From the NCBI GenBank assembly GCA_937901285.1, contig CALCHI010000059.1, positions 1-5,243 on the forward strand: a stretch of DNA of 5,243 bases. Direction: 5' to 3'. The DNA is from UBA8437 sp003445035. GTDB lineage: Bacteria > Planctomycetota > Planctomycetia > Planctomycetales > Planctomycetaceae. Numbering within the stretch: position 1 is the stretch's first letter; the number at the start of each line of letters is the position of its first letter. A program made the translations under genes and the position numbers. Below are positions 1-5,243 of the stretch, in pieces. The notes below the pieces were generated by a model. The model did not search any database, was not told where the DNA came from, and was given only the letters and a program-made list of their open reading frames with translations.

Positions 1-232
1 TCTGCACCCCGGCCATATACTTGACCGAGCGACCGAGCGATCCGGTCACCTGATCAACGATGTCCGTCTCGGTCAAAATTTCGGCAGTCGCCGCCTTGGT
101 GGCCTGTTTCTTGGGCTGAGCTCGTACCGGGCGTGTCGTGCCGGCGACGAAGATTCCCAAGCTGACGGCCACGGCCAAGCCGACAACCAGCGTTGCGGTG
201 GGCCAGCGACAGGCAAATCGAAGACTGGTCAT
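1..232 (-). CDS. Exported protein, N-terminal 77 residues only (3' end outside window)
   Basis: An open frame runs from ATG at 232-230 to the left edge without a stop. It begins MTSLRFACRWPTATL, with Arg residues ahead of a hydrophobic core (about 13-31) and a plausible signal-peptidase I site after VRA (residue 38), so the product is exported. The mature part starts QPKKQATKAATAEIL and continues TETDIVDQVTGSLGRSVKYM. The segment DQVTGSLGRSVKYMAGVQ resembles the first helix of prenyltransferase/squalene-cyclase-type alpha-alpha repeats ('..sv.yLa..Q..dGsW'), a protein type seen near such clusters in planctomycetes. The diagnostic DGSW would fall just outside, so this is only a guess. It lies 67 bp after the VWA gene on the same strand, with no terminator between them, so it is probably the third gene of the operon. 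No Shine-Dalgarno is visible. The signal peptide and gene call are good; the family is uncertain. Confidence 0.75.
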   Translation of the reverse strand, partial: MTSLRFACRWPTATLVVGLAVAVSLGIFVAGTTRPVRAQPKKQATKAATAEILTETDIVDQVTGSLGRSVKYMAGVQ

Positions 233-233
233 G

Positions 234-255
234 GAGTGACAGTGGGTTGAGTGAC
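234..255. repeat. 7-bp direct repeat before the third gene
   Basis: GAGTGAC (+ strand) occurs at 234-240 and 249-255, a 15-bp period, within the 67-bp gap and ending 1 bp before the start codon of the exported protein. Read on the gene's strand it is GTCACTC twice. It occupies the place where a Shine-Dalgarno would be expected. It could be chance or a small regulatory site. Confidence 0.35.
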
Positions 256-299
256 TTGGCGATGTGCCGTGAATTGTCTCTGGGAGACGTGATCAGACA

Positions 300-2750
300 T
301 CAGGACAGCCCCATCAGCCGGCGAATCCCGACGTCGATGGAGTAGACGACCACCAGCAAGACCAGCACCAGCCAGTTGTCCCAGATCGTCGCCTGGTCCT
401 GTCGCCGCGTGGTCATGGTCTTGCCGGTCAACAACGGTCCGAGAGAACCGAGTTGGTCCAGTGGGATCAGTTTGCCACCGGTCGCCTGCGAGAGTCCTTC
501 GAGCGTGGCGCGATTGAGCTGTGGCTGGCGGAACTCCTCCGGAGCAATCATCACGTTCAGCAGTGCCTCGGCCCCCTGCTCGGCAGCCCCCGTCGGAGGA
601 GTGAAGGACACGGCGTGCTTACCGGGCTCCTCAGGCAGGAAACTGCCCCGGTAGAATCCCTCGCGCCGAGAATCCTTCTGCAGTTCAACGGTCTTGCTCC
701 CCCCGGGACCGTTGATGGCCACGGCCAGTTTTTCTTCGTCCCGAGGCTTTCCGTCCGCGTCGAGAAACGCCGTCAGTTCGATCGTCGCTTCCTCGCCCGG
801 CTGCACCCGCACCGGTCGGACTTCGATGAAGCTCTTGGCTCCGCCCTTCTCATCCCGCGGCGCCACGAACCTCAGGCTCTGGCCCCAGAACTTGTAGAAG
901 AAGCGATCTCCGACGGTGCGTCGCCAGAGCCAGGTCGAGTCGGTGGCGATGAACATCACCTTGCCGGCTCCGGCCGGGTGCCACGAAATCAACGGCAACT
1001 TGCCCTGGGCCAACCGCACCGACGGGTTCCAGGCCAGCACCTCGGCTCCGGCCGCCGGCCGCTCAACAGCCGCGCACCAGTAGTACTCGGGCATCCCGCT
1101 CCAGACCACCTGGTTTCGGCCGGTGTCTTCATAGAGCCGCATCGTCTCGTGCACGGCTCCGCTGGCCGAGACCTCCATCCGGAACGGCTCAAACACCTTC
1201 GCCTCGCGACCGGCCACGCCTTCCCGGACCACCACCGGCAGCAGTTCCTGGAAATCCGGCCCGTAGGCGTGCGGCATGTACTCGGATCCCGCCTCGACAA
1301 TCAACCCGACGCCCAGTTCCTGGACGGCGCGGATCAACAGGTCCTCGCGTTCCCGATTGAGGAATTCCGGCGAGACATCTCCGAGCACGATCACGTCGTA
1401 CTCGCCGATCTCCTCGATCGTCGCCGGAAAGGCCTTGTCCTGCTCGGCTTTCGGCTGTCGCCGCCATTCGGTTTCGACCACCACCTCGGGGTCGTCTTCG
1501 CTGAGTCGGCCCGCCACGCCGTTGTCCCGCCGCATGGCGTTCTTCAGGAACCGGAAGTCCCAGCGGGGGCGGCCGTCAAGCAGCAGTACCTTGAGTTTCT
1601 CTTCACTGACCCGCACGTAGGCCACGTCGTGGTTGTTGGCCCGCAGTTGCTGGCTCTCGTTGGGATGCTCGGGCACCCGCACCTCCAGGTACTGCGGCCC
1701 CGATTCCTCGGCGACATAGGTCAGTTCGACCTGCTGTTGCTCGGTTCCGCTGAGCACCAGTTCCTTGGTCGCCAGCACCGTCTCGCCTTCGCGACTGTGC
1801 GAGACGAGTTCGACCTTGACCGGTTGCCCGTCAAAGCCGTGAGCCTCGATCGTGGCGTGCACCCGCACCGTGTCCTTCTTGGCCACCAGCCCGCTGGTGT
1901 AGACATCGATGATGGCAACGTCCTGGATGTCGGCGGTCGAGCCGACCGGTACGGTGAACACCGGCGCCCCGTCCCGACGATAACCCCGTGCCGCTGCTGC
2001 CGCGTCGGCGGGGCTGGCCCCACCGGTGTTTTGACCGTCGGAGAACAACAGCACGCCACTGACCCGCTGCCCGGCAGCACGGTCGAGCACGCCCAGGACG
2101 GCGTCGCCAAGGTAGGAGGCGTTGGGTTGCGTGACGGCGATCCCCGCCTCCGCCTCATCTCCCTCGCCCTCGTCGCTCTCGGCCCAGAGTTCAATCGGTT
2201 CCAGGCGACGGGCAAACGCGAAGTACTGCACGTCGTATTTCTCGGCCAGCTTGTCGAAGACGTCCTCACGAGCGACCTCGACGGCCTCTTCGGCCAACTG
2301 CACCCGCCCGTACCCGTTGATCGTTTCCCGGACCTCAGCGTCCAGCGATTCGTCATCTCCAACGGCCAATCCCGCCGCTCGCGCGACCGCCAGACGCTCC
2401 TCATCGGTCTCGAACGGACCCGCCGGCAACTGCATGCTCTGCGACGCATCGAAGACGACCGCCAGGATCGGCTTCTTGTCGATCTCCTCGGTCAGTCGCA
2501 ACACCGGGCTGGCCAGCACCAGGATCAGTATCGCCAGCACGAAGACGCGGGTGACGGTCAACGCCACCCGAAAACCGCGTCGGACCGTCGCCAGGTTGGT
2601 TTTCTGGCGGTTGTAAATGAACCAGCCTGCCGGAAGCACCAGCAACAGGGCATAAAGCCACAGCGGCCGCTGGAACGCAATATGGGTGTCCGAGATGTTG
2701 ATGACCATCTCGTCGGCCACGCCAATCGACCGCAACAACGACTCAAGCAT
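300..2750 (-). CDS. Membrane-anchored VWA protein fused to a degenerate glutamine-amidotransferase-like domain
   Basis: 816 residues. Two N-terminal membrane helices (about 30-46 and 63-82) are followed by a VWA domain (about 94-270) with the MIDAS motif DASQS (D101, S103, S105), a probable third ligand S212 in SYLGDAV (usually Thr) and D238 in FSDGQNTGG; VFTVPVGS closes the fold. After a beta domain (about 280-380) comes a GATase1-like domain (about 386-510) with LLLDGRPRWDFRFLKNAMRRD-type entry, the strand YDVIVLGDVS and GLIVEAGSEY where an active enzyme would carry its Cys. The only Cys is C559, outside this site, so amidotransferase activity is unlikely. A second beta domain (640-735) precedes a C-terminal membrane helix (about 791-808). 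Automated pipelines often label such proteins 'glutamine amidotransferase' or 'VWA domain-containing'. The role is inferred to be metal-dependent partner binding at the membrane beside the coiled-coil protein. M1 is the first start after an in-frame TGA; M15 (codon at 2708) is an alternative start that keeps both helices. Confidence 0.93.
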   Translation of the reverse strand: MLESLLRSIGVADEMVINISDTHIAFQRPLWLYALLLVLPAGWFIYNRQKTNLATVRRGFRVALTVTRVFVLAILILVLASPVLRLTEEIDKKPILAVVFDASQSMQLPAGPFETDEERLAVARAAGLAVGDDESLDAEVRETINGYGRVQLAEEAVEVAREDVFDKLAEKYDVQYFAFARRLEPIELWAESDEGEGDEAEAGIAVTQPNASYLGDAVLGVLDRAAGQRVSGVLLFSDGQNTGGASPADAAAAARGYRRDGAPVFTVPVGSTADIQDVAIIDVYTSGLVAKKDTVRVHATIEAHGFDGQPVKVELVSHSREGETVLATKELVLSGTEQQQVELTYVAEESGPQYLEVRVPEHPNESQQLRANNHDVAYVRVSEEKLKVLLLDGRPRWDFRFLKNAMRRDNGVAGRLSEDDPEVVVETEWRRQPKAEQDKAFPATIEEIGEYDVIVLGDVSPEFLNREREDLLIRAVQELGVGLIVEAGSEYMPHAYGPDFQELLPVVVREGVAGREAKVFEPFRMEVSASGAVHETMRLYEDTGRNQVVWSGMPEYYWCAAVERPAAGAEVLAWNPSVRLAQGKLPLISWHPAGAGKVMFIATDSTWLWRRTVGDRFFYKFWGQSLRFVAPRDEKGGAKSFIEVRPVRVQPGEEATIELTAFLDADGKPRDEEKLAVAINGPGGSKTVELQKDSRREGFYRGSFLPEEPGKHAVSFTPPTGAAEQGAEALLNVMIAPEEFRQPQLNRATLEGLSQATGGKLIPLDQLGSLGPLLTGKTMTTRRQDQATIWDNWLVLVLLVVVYSIDVGIRRLMGLS
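1221..1598 (-). other. GATase1-like domain lacking a nucleophile Cys (inside the 816-residue protein)
   Basis: Residues about 385-510. The opening strand KLKVLLLDGRPRWDFRFLKNA, the second strand EYDVIVLGDVSPEFL and the core GVGLIVEAGSEYMPHAY follow the class I glutamine-amidotransferase-like Rossmann pattern found in VWA/GATase fusion proteins of planctomycetes and verrucomicrobia. In active class I enzymes the elbow carries Cys (G-x-C-x-G); here the corresponding area has none, so a catalytic role is unlikely. The fold assignment comes from pattern recognition, not a search. Confidence 0.65.
1941..2471 (-). other. VWA domain with MIDAS motif (inside the 816-residue protein)
   Basis: Residues about 94-270. 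PILAVVFDASQSM forms the first strand and metal loop; D101, S103 and S105 satisfy the D-x-S-x-S pattern. S212 in SYLGDAVLGVL sits where most VWA domains have Thr. D238 lies in the strand VSGVLLFSDGQNTGG, and APVFTVPVGS is the last strand. Between the first and second metal loops there are about 105 residues, including an acidic run (DEGEGDEAEAG, about 193-203), which is longer than in a minimal VWA domain. Confidence 0.85.
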
Positions 2751-2762
2751 CCTCGGACTACG

Positions 2763-2771
2763 CCCCCCTCC
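2763..2771 (-). promoter_or_regulatory. Weak, distant Shine-Dalgarno candidate for the VWA gene
   Basis: The minus strand reads GGAGGGGGG here. GGAGG ends 16 nt before the ATG at 2750, longer than the usual 5-9 nt, while a second GAGG (2754-2751) directly abuts the ATG. Neither is well placed, so this site does not decide between M1 and M15. Confidence 0.3.
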
Positions 2772-2775
2772 GTGG

Positions 2776-2792
2776 TCGGCTCAACAAGCCAA
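2776..2792 (-). other. Small intercistronic stem-loop
   Basis: The minus-strand RNA can pair UUGGCU with AGCCGA across a UGUUG loop (6 bp including one G-U pair), in the 50-bp gap just upstream of the purine-rich GGAGGGGGG. There is no U-tract after it, so it is not an intrinsic terminator. It may be chance. Confidence 0.3.
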
Positions 2793-2800
2793 ACGCAGAG

Positions 2801-5243
2801 TCACTTCTTTGGCCCCTTCGTCCGGGCCCGCGACAACTTCTTGAAGTAGTCACGGATGAAGCCCCGGTAGGCCTTCGGTCCTTCTTCGCGCAGTCCCTGC
2901 AACAACTCCTCCCGTTCCTTGGGTTGCATCTTCATGATCACCCGCCGTGTGGCCACGTCCAGCTTGCCCAGGTCCACCAGCACCTGCTCGGTCGCCTGAC
3001 CGTCGGGGTCCTGGTTGCCGATCAACTGGTTGGCCAGCGTCGGCTGTGGCGGCATCGGCTGGTTCTTCTGCTGATCCTGTGGCGGCTGGTTTTTCGGATC
3101 ACCGGGCTGCTGTTGAGGCTGGTTCTGCTGCTTCTGCATCCGCTGCATCATCTTGCGAGCCTGCTGCATCAACGCCTGCTGCAGGGTCTGCTCGAGGTTC
3201 TTCTGCTGCGGCTGTTGCTGCGGCTGTTCGCCCTGCTCGGACTTCTGCTGAGCCTGCTGCAGTTGTTCCTGCAGATCCTTCAGCGACTTCTGGTCACTCT
3301 TCAACGCCCGTTGGGCCATGTCGAGTTCCTCGAGCCGCTGTAACTGCTGGCGGTTGCGTTCCTGCTGCTCGGGGTCGGACGCCTCCTTACCGTTCTCCTG
3401 CTGCTTCTTCAGCTTCTCCTTCAGATCGCGGATCATCTTCTCGAAGCGAGGATCCAGTTCGGCACGCAGGCCTCCCAGGGCCGGAAGGAAGAACTCCTCT
3501 TCGGCCTCATCGTCGCCCTTCTTCTTCTCGCCCTTCTTCTTCTCGCCGTCCTTTTTGGCGTCCTCGTTCTCCTTGGTCGGATCGCCCTCCTGGGTGTCCT
3601 GTTCCTTGGGCGGGATCTTGTAGTCCTTGTCCTCGGGCTTGTAGGGCCGCTTGGGGAAGTCGGGCTGCCGCTTGGAGTTGAGCAGTTCGGCGGTCTTGTC
3701 GAGTTTCTTGTCGGACTTCTTCGCAGTGTCCTCCTGCAGGTCCTTCAGCGCGTCGAGCAGTTCCTTGGAGGAGAGATCCTGGAGGCTGGACTTCAACAGG
3801 TTCTCTTCCTTGCCCTTGAGGGCCTCGAGATCCTTCTGCATCGCCTTGAGGTATTCCTTGAGATCCTCCAGCGCGTCACGGGCCAACTCGGCGTTCTGTT
3901 CGAGCAGGTCTTTCTTGAGATCCTGCATCGCCTGTTTCAGGTCGTCGCGGCTGTCCCGCTGGGCCCGGGCCAGCGCGTCCATCCGTTTCTGGATCGCCTC
4001 GAGATCCTTCTGGACCCGGTCGGCCTTCTTGTTGATCTCCGGCAGCTTGGTGTCCTGCTGCTTGGGCTGTGTGGCCTTCTGAAGATCTTCGGCGAGTTGC
4101 TTGAGCGGATCGACGGCGGCCTTTTCGAAAGCCTGTTCCAGCTGTTTCATCTGCTCGGCCACCTGGGGCGGCACCAGCGGATTCTCCTCGGCCTGCTTGG
4201 CCAGTGCGCCCAGGTCGTTCTTGACCTGTTCGGAGAGCTTGGCGTTGTTGTTTTCCTCGGCCAACAGCTTCGCGAGTTCCTTCTTCAACTCGGCGAGCTT
4301 CTTCTGCTCCTCCGCATCGAGCTCGACCGGCTTGTCCTCTTCGGGCTTCGCCTTGGGGTCGTCCTTCTTCTTGGTCTTGTCCTCGGCGTCCTTCTTCGCC
4401 TGCTCCTGCTTCTCCTTGTCGGCCTCCTCCTTGGCCTTCTCGATCTTCTCGGTCAGTTCCTTGTAGTCCTGCTCGAGTTCATTCGATTTCGTCTGGATCT
4501 TCTTCTGTTTCGAAATCAAATCGACCAGTTTGTCACGGAAGGTGTCGGTCTGTTTTTCGAGCTGTTCAAACTGCTTGTCGGCAGCGCTGTTGTCGTTCTT
4601 GATCAGGATCTGGTAATCGATCGTCTGCCCGCTCTGGCCCTTGCCGTCACGAACCTCGACCCGGTAGGTCAACGTATCGCCGGTTTTCAGACCCCGATCG
4701 GCAAGGTCCAGGGTGACCTCCCGACGATCGTTCTGCAGCGGCGGACTGAGTGTCACGACCGGCTCGCCAACGAACGCATCCTGGTCCGCCGTCTTCACGC
4801 TCAGCACGACTTCCTTCACTCCGAAGTCGTCAAAGGAGGTGATGAAGACCGGAACGGCGCGGGGCTGGGTCAGCACCAGCGTCTGTCGTGGCCGTTCGAT
4901 GATGACCTGCGGCGGATTGTCCGGTATGGCCACGATCTTGGCCTCGGCCATCGTCTTGTTGTAGCGATCGGCTTCATTCTTCAACTGCACCCGGTACAGC
5001 CCGTTCTCCATCAGCGAAAACGTTCCGGTGAACAGCCGCTGTCCGTCATCCTGCTTGACCGTCTCGGGAGTCTCGGATGCCGGAACCAGTTCCAGCGGTT
5101 CCTCACGACCGGTCGGCACCAGCTTGACGACGGTCTCCTGCGCCGGGGGCATTGTGCCCGAGGCACCCCAGACGGCCTGGCCGCCGTGGAGGGTGAACAT
5201 CATGCCCGAGATCGTGCGGCCGGCCAGTCCGACGGCTGCGGCG
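2801..5243 (-). CDS. DUF4175-like coiled-coil envelope protein, 5' end cut by window edge
   Basis: Residues are numbered from the first visible Met at 5203. Thirteen codons upstream of it (AAAVGLAGRTISG) are also open to the window edge, with no Shine-Dalgarno before that Met, so the real start is probably outside. Order seen: beta-rich segment (about 20-95); Ig-like domain (about 96-204) with the motif DDFGVKEVVLSV (125-136) and a GDTLTYRVEVRDGKGQSG strand pair (175-192); long Lys/Glu coiled coil (about 208-510); Lys/Asp/Glu/Pro linker (510-570); hydrophobic island FFLPALGG (571-578); a second coiled coil (585-650); Gln-rich tract (613-720); and a C-terminal helical module ending in KAYRGFIRDYFKKLSRA (777-793). 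No Cys and a single Trp are visible. This order matches large planctomycete DUF4175-like proteins, which normally have N-terminal membrane helices. The function is not established; a periplasmic scaffold or rod is inferred. The stop codon is TGA at 2803-2801, 50 bp before the VWA gene, so co-transcription is likely. The gene call is very sure; the family name is fairly sure. Confidence 0.9.
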   Translation of the reverse strand, partial: AAAVGLAGRTISGMMFTLHGGQAVWGASGTMPPAQETVVKLVPTGREEPLELVPASETPETVKQDDGQRLFTGTFSLMENGLYRVQLKNEADRYNKTMAEAKIVAIPDNPPQVIIERPRQTLVLTQPRAVPVFITSFDDFGVKEVVLSVKTADQDAFVGEPVVTLSPPLQNDRREVTLDLADRGLKTGDTLTYRVEVRDGKGQSGQTIDYQILIKNDNSAADKQFEQLEKQTDTFRDKLVDLISKQKKIQTKSNELEQDYKELTEKIEKAKEEADKEKQEQAKKDAEDKTKKKDDPKAKPEEDKPVELDAEEQKKLAELKKELAKLLAEENNNAKLSEQVKNDLGALAKQAEENPLVPPQVAEQMKQLEQAFEKAAVDPLKQLAEDLQKATQPKQQDTKLPEINKKADRVQKDLEAIQKRMDALARAQRDSRDDLKQAMQDLKKDLLEQNAELARDALEDLKEYLKAMQKDLEALKGKEENLLKSSLQDLSSKELLDALKDLQEDTAKKSDKKLDKTAELLNSKRQPDFPKRPYKPEDKDYKIPPKEQDTQEGDPTKENEDAKKDGEKKKGEKKKGDDEAEEEFFLPALGGLRAELDPRFEKMIRDLKEKLKKQQENGKEASDPEQQERNRQQLQRLEELDMAQRALKSDQKSLKDLQEQLQQAQQKSEQGEQPQQQPQQKNLEQTLQQALMQQARKMMQRMQKQQNQPQQQPGDPKNQPPQDQQKNQPMPPQPTLANQLIGNQDPDGQATEQVLVDLGKLDVATRRVIMKMQPKEREELLQGLREEGPKAYRGFIRDYFKKLSRARTKGPKK
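3044..3367 (-). repeat. Gln-rich low-complexity tract within the coiled-coil gene
   Basis: Residues about 613-720 are dominated by Gln with Lys, Pro and Met (for example EQPQQQPQQKNL, QQARKMMQRMQKQQNQPQQQ). On the + strand this appears as runs rich in CTG/CTGCTG. It is low-complexity coding sequence and not an independent element. Confidence 0.85.
3204..3228 (-). repeat. 12-bp-period tandem repeat in the Gln-rich tract
   Basis: The 13-bp string tgctgcggctgtt (+ strand) occurs at 3204-3216 and again at 3216-3228, giving a 12-bp period that encodes QPQQ-type repeats. It is consistent with replication slippage in a low-complexity coding region. Confidence 0.75.
3494..3676 (-). other. Lys/Asp/Glu/Pro linker between the two coiled coils
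   Basis: Residues about 510-570 (starting KRQPDFPKRPYKPEDKDYKI) are nearly all charged residues and proline, with no heptad pattern. They should be extended and disordered. The linker separates the first long coiled coil from the FFLPALGG island and the second, Gln-rich coil. Confidence 0.75.
3515..3544 (-). repeat. Perfect 15-bp tandem duplication, two copies
   Basis: The 15-bp unit gcccttcttcttctc (+ strand) occurs at 3515-3529 and 3530-3544 with no mismatch. It encodes GEKKK twice (residues 553-562) in the charged linker. The exact nucleotide identity points to a recent slippage duplication that keeps the frame. Confidence 0.9.

Noticed and set aside
276..288. GTCTC-TGG-GAGAC inverted repeat as a terminator after the VWA gene
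   Set aside because: The stem is only 5 bp with a 3-nt loop and no U-tract follows on the minus strand. It is too weak for an intrinsic terminator.
453..2849. A 798-codon open frame on the + strand, antisense to almost the whole VWA gene
   Set aside because: Its codons are in register with the sense codons (antisense first base opposite sense third base), so stops would need TTA, CTA or TCA in the sense gene, all rare at this GC. The translation is Arg/His/Leu/Gln-rich with no domain signature, and the minus-strand frame has clear VWA and membrane motifs.
2924..4082. Several + strand open frames (2924-3343, 2947-3681, 3318-3623, 3651-4082) opposite the coiled-coil gene
   Set aside because: They are Ser/Leu/Ala/Arg-rich mirror images of Lys/Glu/Gln codons (CTT, CTC, CTG on the opposite strand). 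No start signals or recognisable motifs are seen, and they overlap each other.
3500..4450. Repeated CTTCTT / CTTGTC strings as a microsatellite or CRISPR-like array
   Set aside because: There are no regular repeat-spacer units. The strings are Lys/Glu/Asp codons of the coiled coil read on the opposite strand.
5201..5203. ATG at 5203 as the real start of the coiled-coil gene
   Set aside because: The frame is open upstream to the window edge, no Shine-Dalgarno precedes it, and the protein would start inside a folded segment without the membrane anchor or signal expected for the family.
1..5243. Mobile element, prophage, tRNA or defence-system genes
   Set aside because: No transposase, integrase, phage, nuclease or tRNA-like sequence and no terminal inverted repeats were found. 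Base composition and codon use look uniform over the window.

Overview
The window looks like part of a chromosomal operon from a high-GC (roughly 60%) bacterium, most likely a planctomycete (Pirellulales/Planctomycetales type). That assignment is inferred from the protein architectures: a very large Lys/Glu/Gln-rich coiled-coil envelope protein of the DUF4175-like kind, next to a membrane-anchored von Willebrand A (VWA) protein fused to a degenerate glutamine-amidotransferase-like domain. This pairing is typical of the planctomycete MoxR/DUF58/VWA (Bat-like) envelope clusters. No rRNA, tRNA, mobile element, CRISPR array or integration site is visible.

All three genes lie on the minus strand and read from right to left. 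(1) 5243 to 2801: the C-terminal ~813 residues of the coiled-coil protein. The frame stays open to the right edge, so the true start and the expected N-terminal membrane segments lie outside. (2) After a 50-bp gap, 2750 to 300: an 816-residue membrane VWA protein with two N-terminal membrane helices, a VWA domain with a MIDAS motif, a GATase1-like domain without a nucleophile cysteine, a beta-rich domain and a C-terminal membrane helix. (3) After a 67-bp gap, 232 to the left edge: the first 77 residues of an exported protein with a clear signal peptide. About 98% of the window belongs to these genes. The two short gaps hold only a weak Shine-Dalgarno candidate, two small stem-loops and a 7-bp direct repeat. 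I see no terminator, which fits co-transcription.

Working model (inference): the coiled-coil protein and the VWA protein are envelope partners. The VWA domain would bind a partner through its metal site, the GATase-like fold would act as a structural or ligand-binding module, and the long charged/Gln-rich rod would span or scaffold the periplasm. The secreted product of the third gene may be a substrate or accessory. A MoxR-type AAA+ ATPase and a DUF58 protein would be expected to the right of the window. The system is conserved in type but its biochemical function is, as far as I know, not established. I found no evidence for a wholly new system, only for a poorly understood one with several unusual features.
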